Below, piece by piece: positions 35,786-43,677 of a stretch of DNA of 64,000 nucleotides; the stretch's first letter is position 1; each line of letters begins with the position of its first letter. The notes under the pieces were generated by a model. The model was not told the DNA's origin and ran no database searches. It worked only from the letters and a program-made list of their open reading frames with translations. This DNA comes from JBCDJG01 sp038748065. GTDB lineage: Bacteria; Pseudomonadota; Gammaproteobacteria; Pseudomonadales; Halieaceae. The position numbers and the translations under genes are program-made. The stretch covers positions 1-64,000 of the forward strand of contig JBCDJG010000020.1 of the NCBI GenBank assembly GCA_038748065.1. The letters are read 5' to 3'.

Positions 35786-37264
35786 ATGCGAGAAGATAAA
35801 ATGCAGCAGGTCGATCTGGTGATCCGTTCAGGACGCCTCTACACGATGAACGCGGATCGAACAGTCTACGCCGACGGCGCCATCGCCATTCAGGGCGATG
35901 AAATCGTTGCCGTGGGGCCGACACACACCATTGATGACGTCTACGAGGGTAAGACAGTCCTGAACGCGCGCGATCAGGCCATTCTGCCCGGTCTGATCGA
36001 TACCCACATTCACCCAGTGCTCAATCTCAGGCCCGGGCTCGGTGAGGAGCCGGCCGACGGCTTTGGTTTCCAGGCAGTAGCGGGTGCGCCGGAGCCCACC
36101 AATCCGCTGGACGAGAGCGTGCTGCCTGATGCCCTGGCCCGTGCGGCCCACCGGGAACACGGCGCGAATCTTGATGCGTTCTTTGCCGAGGCGGGAATAC
36201 TCGACATTGTTCCACCCGTCGTGACCTATTCGCTGGCTCGCCACTCGCTGATGTGCGCGGTGCGCGCTGGCGCAACAACGTTTATCGAAGGCGGCGGTGG
36301 CAGCGTCGAGGGTGTAGCCGAGGCTGCGCTGTCTATCGGTATGCGCGCCGGCGTCGGCTACCCAGCCTTTGACCAGTTGGTTAATGCGTCAAGCCCCCAG
36401 GAGGGCATGCAGCGCATTCGTGATACCGAGGCGGTGCTGGTCGCCTGTGAAGAGGCCGCAAAGCGCTGGCACGGCCAGGGCGAGGGCCTGCTCAGCAGCT
36501 GGCTCGTGCCAACGGTTGATGTCGCTGCCAGCGATGAGTTGCTGGCAGGTCTCAGGCAGCTTATGGAGACTTATGACCTGCCCGTCATGGCGCACTCTGC
36601 CACCACCCTGTCCCATGACCCCTACTCCCAACACCACTACGGTAAAACCTGTATCCAGCGGATGGCCGACGCGGGTCTGATGGAGCATCACTGGCTTGGC
36701 ATCCACATGGGCTTCTTTAACGACGGCGATCTCGACCTGCTGCTGAGCAAGCCTGCACACATCGCGCACTGCCCGAGCACGTCGGCCAAATGCGGTAAGG
36801 GCATCATGGCGAACGGGGTTCTGTTGGATGCCATGCGTAAAGGCGTCAACGTAGGCCTGGGAAGTGATACCCCGGGCAACGGCAACATGGTTCGCGAGAT
36901 GCAAATGAGCGTTGCCTGCCACCGTGACGGGCTGGGCGACAGCCGAGCGCTGCCCCCGTACAAGGCCCTGGAAATGGCAACCCGCGATGGCGCGCGCGCC
37001 GCAGCCCTGGGCGGCAAGACAGGCGAACTGTGCCCCGGCATGAAAGCGGATGTCATTACGCTGGACACCAGTCGGCCTGAGTACGACAACCAGGAGACCG
37101 TGAATGCACTTCTGTCCCTGGGCCATGCCGGCGATGTATGCCACTCAATCATCAACGGCAGAATCGTCATGCAGGATCGACGCTTCCCGGGCCTGGATGA
37201 GGAAGAAGTGCGCCGCGACATGCGCGCGGCTAACGCCGTTATTAGCCAGATGATGGGCGGCTGA
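35786..37264 (+). CDS. Amidohydrolase family protein (ATZ/TRZ deaminase-like)
   Basis: 492 residues with the metal-dependent amidohydrolase barrel: HxH (His74, His76) in LIDTHIHPVL, the third His in VMAHSATT, fourth in WLGIHMGF, and the Asp in VGLGSDTPGNG, with C-terminal EMATRDGARAAALGGKTG and MKADVITLD typical of ATZ/TRZ-type and deoxyadenosine-deaminase-like enzymes. It hydrolyses a C-N bond, possibly ring deamination or dechlorination type. It leads a rightward operon. ATG 35801 with GAGAAG upstream is an alternative start. The substrate is unknown. Confidence 0.9.
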   Translation: MREDKMQQVDLVIRSGRLYTMNADRTVYADGAIAIQGDEIVAVGPTHTIDDVYEGKTVLNARDQAILPGLIDTHIHPVLNLRPGLGEEPADGFGFQAVAGAPEPTNPLDESVLPDALARAAHREHGANLDAFFAEAGILDIVPPVVTYSLARHSLMCAVRAGATTFIEGGGGSVEGVAEAALSIGMRAGVGYPAFDQLVNASSPQEGMQRIRDTEAVLVACEEAAKRWHGQGEGLLSSWLVPTVDVAASDELLAGLRQLMETYDLPVMAHSATTLSHDPYSQHHYGKTCIQRMADAGLMEHHWLGIHMGFFNDGDLDLLLSKPAHIAHCPSTSAKCGKGIMANGVLLDAMRKGVNVGLGSDTPGNGNMVREMQMSVACHRDGLGDSRALPPYKALEMATRDGARAAALGGKTGELCPGMKADVITLDTSRPEYDNQETVNALLSLGHAGDVCHSIINGRIVMQDRRFPGLDEEEVRRDMRAANAVISQMMGG

Positions 37265-37290
37265 CCCAGCTCATAGAAGGATGCCAATTA

Positions 37291-38505
37291 ATGAAAGCTG
37301 AGTTTCTCGAAGAACTCGAATTCGGACCCGACGTACTTGGGCCGGACTCAACTGTAGACGCCACGCCACTGTTGGCCCTGAAGTATCCCGCGATGACGCC
37401 GCCAGATGATTTGGCACTGCATGAGAACCGCTCCTGCGACACTGTCATGCACTGGTACGCGGGGCCCATGGCGCTGGAGGGCTACCATGCCGGCTGGTTC
37501 CGCAGCGAAGAGCTCACGCTCTACTACGTTAAAGGGCCTGAGAATGGGCCACCGCTGCTATTCTATCCGGGGCAAATCGATCCCTGGCATTCCTATCAAC
37601 CGACCTTTGAAGCACTGAGCGAACACTTCACACTCTACCTGATGGAGCATCGCGGCCACGGTTTTTCCGAGCGATCTGTGCCCGGTTTGTACCGCGTGGT
37701 CGACTACACGCAGGACGCGATTCAGTTCATCGAGCACGTGATTGGCGAGCCCGCCTACATTACCGGCCACTCCCTGGGCGGCATGATGTGTATGGCAACC
37801 TGGGACTTGCGTCCAGATCTGGTGCGCGGCCTGTCTATTGAAGATCCACCCATCTTCGCTATGAGCAAAAAGGCCTACGAAGAAAGTTTCCTCGATGATT
37901 TCACCTTTAAACAGGCGCGCATTCGCGGCCGTGGAGTACAAGAGGGCTCCCTGTCGCTGGTGCGAGCTCAGCGTCACGTTAGCGAAGCACCGATGCTTTT
38001 GCCCCCGGCCGATGTGCTGCCCGAAGAAAAGCAGCGGGCTCGGTTTGTTGACTGGCTTATGAATCGTATGGGGCTCGGCGCAATGCTTGGCATCCTACCC
38101 GAGCAGGACCGGAACTTTTACCTCGCGGCTTTTGATCGCTACGTGAAGGATGGCGAGCCCGGCAAACGCGGGGACTATCTCCCCTTCCCGTTTTTAGAAC
38201 CGCGCGAAGAAGCCTGGATTTACACAGACTGGCGCACATCCTGCTCTCACTTCGGCGGCCGTTGGATTGAGGGGTGGGAAGAACGCCGATCGCTGGCCAG
38301 CCTGTCAGTCCCCACCATCTTCTGGCTCTCTGATCTGGATATTTCACCAATTCGAACCGCAGATGACTGCGAAGACATCAAGTCTTTGCTGGCTGAGGTG
38401 GAGAAGTCCTGGGAGTTTATTCTCGTCGACGGTGCCGGGCACTATATCCACAAGGAAGAAACGCAGCGGTTCACAGATGCCATTGTGGCGCACTTCCTGG
38501 GCTGA
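37291..38505 (+). CDS. Alpha/beta hydrolase
   Basis: 404 residues. The fold is clear: HRGHGFSERSVPGLY, nucleophile elbow TGHSLGGMMCMA with Ser161, acid region WLSDLDISPI and catalytic His in DGAGHYIHKEE. The N-terminal extension of about 75 residues is unusual. Ester, amide or C-C hydrolysis are possible. It has an AAGGA site and lies 26 nt after the amidohydrolase gene. Confidence 0.9.
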   Translation: MKAEFLEELEFGPDVLGPDSTVDATPLLALKYPAMTPPDDLALHENRSCDTVMHWYAGPMALEGYHAGWFRSEELTLYYVKGPENGPPLLFYPGQIDPWHSYQPTFEALSEHFTLYLMEHRGHGFSERSVPGLYRVVDYTQDAIQFIEHVIGEPAYITGHSLGGMMCMATWDLRPDLVRGLSIEDPPIFAMSKKAYEESFLDDFTFKQARIRGRGVQEGSLSLVRAQRHVSEAPMLLPPADVLPEEKQRARFVDWLMNRMGLGAMLGILPEQDRNFYLAAFDRYVKDGEPGKRGDYLPFPFLEPREEAWIYTDWRTSCSHFGGRWIEGWEERRSLASLSVPTIFWLSDLDISPIRTADDCEDIKSLLAEVEKSWEFILVDGAGHYIHKEETQRFTDAIVAHFLG

Positions 38506-38535
38506 AACCCTACCGCGGCGCTCGCCTTATACCTT

Positions 38536-38555
38536 GATAATAAGATATCATTCTC
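38536..38555 (+). promoter_or_regulatory. AT-rich site, possible Fur-like or promoter element
   Basis: GATAATAAGATATCATTCTC resembles two Fur half-sites with one extra nucleotide between them. It lies 80 nt before the M81 peptidase start. It may simply be an AT-rich internal promoter. Confidence 0.2.
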
Positions 38556-38634
38556 CCCTCCCTGAATAGCGCTCGGTGGGCTGCCAGAATGGCAGCGCTG
38601 CCGGGCCTTGGATACGTGCAGGAGTGACAGCCCA

Positions 38635-40116
38635 GTGCCAAAGCGGATCGCCACCGCCGGTTTCTTGCAGGAAACCAATACCTTTGTTGCCAAGCCGACC
38701 GCCTACGTAGACTTCGCCGAGCATTCAATTTCCGGGCAAATTTACCTCGGCGAGGAGGTTGAGGAGCTCTACTCGGTCAACAGCGGCGTCGCAGGCTGCT
38801 CGCAAGTCGCAGCGGAGGCCGGCATAGAACTGGCGCCACTGCTCTGGTGCGAGGCGGAGCCGGGCGGCACAGTAAGCGATGAGGCCTTCGAGCGGATCAT
38901 GGGAGAGCTGACAGGCCGCCTGAGCGCAGCTCTACCGGTGGACGGTGTCTATCTCGAGTTACACGGCGCCATGGCCGTTGAGTCTTTCGAAGATGCCGAG
39001 ACCGAAATCGTCCGTCGCGTGCAAGCCGTGGTTGGGCATGACATACCGATTACGTGCTCACTGGATTTGCACGGCAATATATCGCCCGATCTCATTCACT
39101 GCTGCGCGGGCATATCGGCCTTTCGTACCTTCCCACATGTCGATATGCGCGAGTCCGGCATCCGGGCTACTCGCCAGCTGTTGGAGGTTATGACAGGCGA
39201 AGCACCGGGCCAGGGCGCTCTTATCGCCCTGCCATTTTTCATCCCTATGCACCAGCAATCCACACTCGGCGAACCGGCGGCATCAATCTACCGAGAGATG
39301 GAACGCTATGAACGGGAACTTGATACCTCGGCCCATCTCTCGTTCTTGATGGGTTTCTACCCGGCCGACACCTACTGGACCGGTCCATCTGTCATCGCTT
39401 ACGCGGCTGACGAAGCCGCTGCGCAGGCCGCTGCATCGCACATGGAATCCTTTATCCAGGCACAGCGCCCGCACTTCAGTGCAACCCTGCACACGGTGAA
39501 AGAGGCGGTGCATCGCGCGCAGCTGCACCAGGGCGCTAAACCGCTGGCCATTGCCGAAGTGCAGGATAATCCAGGCGGCGGCAGTCCGGGTGATGCAATG
39601 ACCCTGGTGGCCGCTCTTCACCAGGCAGGCGTACAGGGTGTCGCAGTGTCAGCGATCTGGGACCCGGTAGCCGTTGAGTTTCTGTCAGATAAGCGCATAG
39701 GCGAGTGCTACACGCTGGCGGTCGGCGGCCGCAACGGGTATGGCGAACCGCTGTATGCAGAGTTTGAACTGCTGGATTTTGGCGAACGTCGCTTCAAGGG
39801 CGAGGGCCCCATGCTCGGCGGAGCACATGTCTATCTCGGTAGGACAGCGGTTTTGAAGCTTGGCGGCATACGCCTTGTCGTCAGCGAAAATCGGGTCCAA
39901 AACCTCGACCAGGGCTGCTTCTCTGCGGTTGGCATCGCGCCCGAAAGCGAACGCGTCCTCGTCATAAAGAGCTCGGCACACTATCGGGCGCACTATGGGC
40001 CTATTATTGATACCTTCATCAATGTCGATACGCCAGGTGCTTATCCTGCTGACCCCGGCCTGCTCTCGTTTGAAAAACTACGCACGGGCGTTGCCCGCCA
40101 GGCCAGTCTGCCCTAA
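38635..40116 (+). CDS. M81 family metallopeptidase (MlrC-like)
   Basis: 493 residues from GTG 38635, which has GGAG 9-10 nt upstream; in-frame codons from 38608 precede the ribosome site. Family motifs: RIATAGFLQETNTFV, YLELHGAMAVESFEDAE, CSLDLHGNIS, FRTFPHVDMRESG and QDNPGGGSPGDAM. The Asp-x-His and His-x-Asp pairs are candidate zinc ligands. MlrC of sphingomonads cleaves linear microcystin fragments, but M81 enzymes are wide-spread and most substrates are unknown. No mlrA or mlrB is present here. Confidence 0.92.
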   Translation: MPKRIATAGFLQETNTFVAKPTAYVDFAEHSISGQIYLGEEVEELYSVNSGVAGCSQVAAEAGIELAPLLWCEAEPGGTVSDEAFERIMGELTGRLSAALPVDGVYLELHGAMAVESFEDAETEIVRRVQAVVGHDIPITCSLDLHGNISPDLIHCCAGISAFRTFPHVDMRESGIRATRQLLEVMTGEAPGQGALIALPFFIPMHQQSTLGEPAASIYREMERYERELDTSAHLSFLMGFYPADTYWTGPSVIAYAADEAAAQAAASHMESFIQAQRPHFSATLHTVKEAVHRAQLHQGAKPLAIAEVQDNPGGGSPGDAMTLVAALHQAGVQGVAVSAIWDPVAVEFLSDKRIGECYTLAVGGRNGYGEPLYAEFELLDFGERRFKGEGPMLGGAHVYLGRTAVLKLGGIRLVVSENRVQNLDQGCFSAVGIAPESERVLVIKSSAHYRAHYGPIIDTFINVDTPGAYPADPGLLSFEKLRTGVARQASLP

Positions 40117-40132
40117 CGCCAGGAGATACGAA

Positions 40133-40750
40133 GTGGACCCTGTAGACCTACTTACAACCCAACAACTCAATGCCTCGATTCCTGGCCAGCGGGCCAGCTT
40201 TGCCCAGATGAAGGACGCAACGCCCGAGGACTATCAGTACATCCAGGCGGCTGAGGATACGCTGGAGTCGCAAGTACCGGATCGTCTACTTGCCTATCTG
40301 GCTGCCATGGATGTTTCCAATGGCACGCCGATCAGCATCCTTGACCACAGTCTACTGACCGCCACGCTGGCTGCGGAGGACGGGCGCCCCAATGAGTACG
40401 TAGTCTGTGCCTTACTGCATGACATCGGTGACCTCCTGTCGCCCGCTGACCACGGTGCATTCGCAGCCGCTATTGTTCGGCCCTACGTCTCTGATGCCCA
40501 CTGGTTCATGACTCGCTATCATCCGGAATTCCAAATGGCTAATCAGACGGCCAACGATCGCGCCGACCCTCACTTGCACCTGCGTCATCGTGACAGCCCA
40601 TTTTTCGAGCTGACCCGCGAATTTTGCCAGCTCTACGACCAGCGCGCCTTCGACCCCGAACTGCCTCGTGCATCGCTGGCGCATTTCGCACCTCTGGTCA
40701 GACAAGTATTTGCCACATCTCCTGCCCGTCCGAGGCCTTCAAACGTATGA
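40133..40750 (+). CDS. HD-domain protein, possible PhnZ/MIOX-like diiron oxygenase
   Basis: 205 residues from GTG 40133 (AGGAGA upstream). HD motif: His72 in ILDHSLLTA, His96-Asp97 in ALLHDIGD, then His107, His123, His130 and Asp169. The 24-residue step from first His to HD equals that in PhnZ. PhnZ-type HD proteins are mixed-valent diiron oxygenases rather than hydrolases; the tail FCQLYDQRAFDPELP also fits that group as I remember it. It could equally be a phosphohydrolase. It is 16 nt after the M81 gene and overlaps the next start by 4 nt (ATGA). Confidence 0.8.
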   Translation: MDPVDLLTTQQLNASIPGQRASFAQMKDATPEDYQYIQAAEDTLESQVPDRLLAYLAAMDVSNGTPISILDHSLLTATLAAEDGRPNEYVVCALLHDIGDLLSPADHGAFAAAIVRPYVSDAHWFMTRYHPEFQMANQTANDRADPHLHLRHRDSPFFELTREFCQLYDQRAFDPELPRASLAHFAPLVRQVFATSPARPRPSNV

Positions 40751-41904
40751 GCCTGATACCCGCGGGCAATAGCATCGCTGTGATGGCGGCCCTGTTTGCA
40801 CTAGCGGGGATGGCGTTCTATGCAGAGCGTTTTCGATTAGGGGCTATCGTCTCTGGCAACGTCGTTGTGATTGTCAGCGGTATCGTCGCCGCAAATCTAA
40901 AGATCATCCCGCACCAGGCACCCGCCTACGACTTTGTTTTCGCCTATATCGTGCCAGCGCTGGTACCGCTGTTCCTGTTTCAGGCGGATATCAGGCGCAT
41001 ACTGTTGGAGACAGGCAAAACACTGATCGCTTTTCTGATCGCCGTTGTCGGCACAGTCGCAGGTGTCGTCGTTGCATTACTCGCGCTGGATTTGAAAACA
41101 CTGGCACCGGAATCAGGCCTTACCGGTGCGCAACTGGAGGGCGGCATCGGGGGGCTATTCGCGGCTACCTACATCGGAGGCTCAGTCAACTACGCTGCGC
41201 TGGGCGATGTCACCGGCCTGGTACAGGATTCGTCCTTTTTCTCGGCAGCGACGGCCGCCGACAACATCTTCGGCGTCATATACCTGGTCATTCTCGCCTT
41301 GCTTCCCGGGCTTAACTGGCTGGCACGCTTTTACCCGGGCTCCGACCACGGCGATGCAGAAAACGCCAACGAAGAGCCCGCGCCGCCAGCGACGCCGATG
41401 TCACTGAGCCTCAGCATCGCCCTTGCCCTCGCCATTGTCGCCCTGGGCGACCTGCTGGCGGCGTTTTTCAGCATCCCGGACTGGCGCTACGCGATTATTA
41501 CAGCATTGACTATCATCCTGGCAACGGCGATTCCGAACCTCCACCTGAGGCTCGCGGGCAGCTTTGATATCGGCATTGCACTGGCCTTTGTCTTCTTCGG
41601 CGCCATGGCTGCCGGCGCGGATGTAACCTCCATGCTCGGCGTAGCTCCGTTATTGATTTTGCTGGTAATTATCCTGCTGGTGGTTCACGCCGTGTTCGTG
41701 TTTACGGTCGGCAGTCTGTTCCGCCTATCGCTTCCCGAGTTGATCATCGCCTCCAATGCCTGCACCATGGGCCCAGCTACTGCCACCGCCATGGCGGCAG
41801 GCAGGGGCTGGGTTGCCCTGGTGACACCCGCGGTCTTGGTGGGCGTATTCGGCTACGTCATAGGCACCTTTGTTGGCACTGCCATTTTCAAGCTTTGGCC
41901 ATGA
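40747..41904 (+). CDS. DUF819 family membrane protein
   Basis: 385 residues with about 10 TM helices. Family stretches: YDFVFAYIVPALVPLFLFQADIRRI (read at 58-82), GGLFAATYIGGSVNYAALG, TAADNIFGVIYLVILALLPG and ELIIASNACTMGPATATAMAAGRGW. DUF819 proteins are predicted inner-membrane transporters or permeases with an internal repeat. In this operon it may import the substrate or export a product. The start is coupled to the HD gene by ATGA. Confidence 0.88.
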   Translation: MSLIPAGNSIAVMAALFALAGMAFYAERFRLGAIVSGNVVVIVSGIVAANLKIIPHQAPAYDFVFAYIVPALVPLFLFQADIRRILLETGKTLIAFLIAVVGTVAGVVVALLALDLKTLAPESGLTGAQLEGGIGGLFAATYIGGSVNYAALGDVTGLVQDSSFFSAATAADNIFGVIYLVILALLPGLNWLARFYPGSDHGDAENANEEPAPPATPMSLSLSIALALAIVALGDLLAAFFSIPDWRYAIITALTIILATAIPNLHLRLAGSFDIGIALAFVFFGAMAAGADVTSMLGVAPLLILLVIILLVVHAVFVFTVGSLFRLSLPELIIASNACTMGPATATAMAAGRGWVALVTPAVLVGVFGYVIGTFVGTAIFKLWP

Positions 41905-41917
41905 AGGCGCGCAAACT

Positions 41918-42418
41918 ATGTTTCGGCGATTTTTTCTGATCCTGATTGGCTACAGCCTGGCCTCAACCGCGGGTGCAGATGCGCCCGACATGACAGGCAC
42001 CTACCAGGGCGTCGTCGCCTGTGATCGCATTATTGAGGGCAAGCCCGGCACGTTCCACAAGCAGTGGTCGCTACGGGTTTTGCACCGCGGCGATCGGCTG
42101 GATGTGGCTACCTGGACTGCAGAAGAGGAAAAGACCGGCAAACGTAAGGCCTCGCTCTACACCGGGAAGACGCGCGTGTCCGAGGGGCGGGTGTCAGGCT
42201 ATTTGGCCACCTGTCGGCCCGCCATTGAGGCCTCTGAGCTGGTGAGACTGCTGCCTGCTCGGCTGGAAAATGGCGCGCTCAGTTTCAGCGCTGATACCAT
42301 CTTCGTAACCGAGGATCTGCCTGGCAGCCCGGGAGACCTCATCGTAGAGAACTGTCGATGGGTCATGGACAGGGTCTCAACTGACACACCGGTCATGGAA
42401 ACCTGTACTCAGAACTGA
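41918..42418 (+). CDS. Small exported protein of unknown function
   Basis: 166 residues with a signal peptide (FFLILIGYSLASTAGADA) and a beta-rich body (MTGTYQGVVACDRIIEG; SLRVLHRGDRLDVATWTAEE). Three Cys residues near the ends (VACD, TCRP, NCRW) and one in the last residues could form disulfides. No family recognised; the start MTGTYxG resembles lipocalin-like or META-type small domains. It is 13 nt after the DUF819 gene, and its end overlaps the convergent Rieske gene by 10 nt. Confidence 0.72.
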   Translation: MFRRFFLILIGYSLASTAGADAPDMTGTYQGVVACDRIIEGKPGTFHKQWSLRVLHRGDRLDVATWTAEEEKTGKRKASLYTGKTRVSEGRVSGYLATCRPAIEASELVRLLPARLENGALSFSADTIFVTEDLPGSPGDLIVENCRWVMDRVSTDTPVMETCTQN

Positions 42419-43677
42419 CTTCCTCTTCCCTCAGGCAGATTGCGCCGCAAACTGTCCAAATACCAGGCCTGAAACTTCACCACCATCGGCTCAAAGGGCG
42501 AGTACGGTCCTGGGCGATAATGCATGGAAGAGACGCCCCTGGCATTGCTCTCGATAATGGTCTTGTCCTGCTGAATCGTGAGTTCCCACAGCCAGGTCAG
42601 CTCTGCCCTTGAGAAGTCGACGCCCTCCTCTGTATCGCCGCGCACCAGCCACCAGATATCAGCTTGACTGGTGCCGGCCGTCCTTGGCGTGAAGCGATAA
42701 AGAATGACATGATCTGCGTATAACAGGAGATAGCTGAGCGGCCCGACATGAATGTAGGCCGTACCCCCGTCGTAACCTGTCAGACTGCCCAGCACCGGAG
42801 CAAGAGGTGCCCCGGTTTCACTGCCGGTTACGGCAGGTGGGTACAGCGGATCACGGTCGTACACCAGGGATTCTTGGTTATCGAGCGCACCCAGACCGTA
42901 ATGCTCAACACGCCGCTCAGTCAGTCCGCCCACCGAGGCCGCGCGCTGCAACAACTCTTCGAGACGATTAGCGGCCTCCTCACGAGGCGAGGAGTCACTG
43001 TGGAAGCGAGCATACTCGCGGTGCGCCGGCGTGCAGTGATAGCACTCAAGGTAGTTTTCAACAGACAGCTTCCAGTTGCCACTAATCGAGTAGCTGCGCT
43101 GGTCGGCGACCTGGGTGCCAGGAAGGTCGTAAGGCGCCAGGCAGCGCGTCAGCAAGGCGCGAACCGGCTCAAAGCTCACCGGATCATCGGCGAGTGCGAC
43201 AAAGATCAGGCCTTCAACAAGCTCACACCGAATCGCTTGCAGGCCGTACGCCGACTTTTCGAAGTCCTCGGGCATGCGAGGCGCGGCGGCCAGACTGCCA
43301 TCCAAGTGATAGGACCACGCGTGGTAGGGGCACACCAGTCGGCGTACCTGCCCGTGCTGCTCAAGGCAGATGCGTGAGCCGCGGTGGCGGCAAACGTTCG
43401 CATGAGCACGTACGCTACTCACATCCGCGCGGCAGATGATCACGGACTCGTTGCCCAGTTCAAACAGAAAATAGTCACCCACCTCAGGAATCTGGCTGAT
43501 GTGCCCAGCCAGAATCCAATGGCGACTCAAGAATGCCCTGAGATCAAGATCGAGCATTGCGGGATGATCGTAAAAAGCCTGCGGCAGCGAATAGCCCGCT
43601 TGCACAGATGCCAGAAGCGCTTCGAGGTCGGGGAGCCCGGCTGCCGTCTCGCCCTGCCGCCTCAAGTCTACAGGCAC
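42409..43677 (-). CDS. Rieske oxygenase alpha subunit (aromatic-ring-hydroxylating type)
   Basis: 422 residues from GTG 43677. The Rieske 2Fe-2S motif is CRH-x17-CPYH (Cys96, His98, Cys116, His119). The mononuclear iron site shows VENYLECYHCTPAH (Glu210, His213, His218). The family hydroxylates or demethylates with O2 and electrons from a reductase; no reductase or ferredoxin gene is next to it. GTG 43677 has GGAGAG upstream and overlaps the FAD oxidoreductase stop by 10 nt; an in-frame start at 43752 would read out-of-family sequence inside that gene. Confidence 0.9.
   Translation of the reverse strand: MPVDLRRQGETAAGLPDLEALLASVQAGYSLPQAFYDHPAMLDLDLRAFLSRHWILAGHISQIPEVGDYFLFELGNESVIICRADVSSVRAHANVCRHRGSRICLEQHGQVRRLVCPYHAWSYHLDGSLAAAPRMPEDFEKSAYGLQAIRCELVEGLIFVALADDPVSFEPVRALLTRCLAPYDLPGTQVADQRSYSISGNWKLSVENYLECYHCTPAHREYARFHSDSSPREEAANRLEELLQRAASVGGLTERRVEHYGLGALDNQESLVYDRDPLYPPAVTGSETGAPLAPVLGSLTGYDGGTAYIHVGPLSYLLLYADHVILYRFTPRTAGTSQADIWWLVRGDTEEGVDFSRAELTWLWELTIQQDKTIIESNARGVSSMHYRPGPYSPFEPMVVKFQAWYLDSLRRNLPEGRGSQF

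Noticed and set aside
40133..40750. HD protein as a stringent-response or cyclic-dinucleotide phosphodiesterase
   Set aside because: No GYP motif, RelA/SpoT-like region or GGDEF partner is present; the operon is catabolic.
35786..42418. Microcystin degradation (mlr) cluster
   Set aside because: Only an M81 family member is shared; mlrA, mlrB and mlrD are absent.
42748..43377. 209-residue rightward open frame opposite the Rieske gene
   Set aside because: It mirrors the Rieske codons; the opposite strand shows full iron-site motifs and this frame has none.
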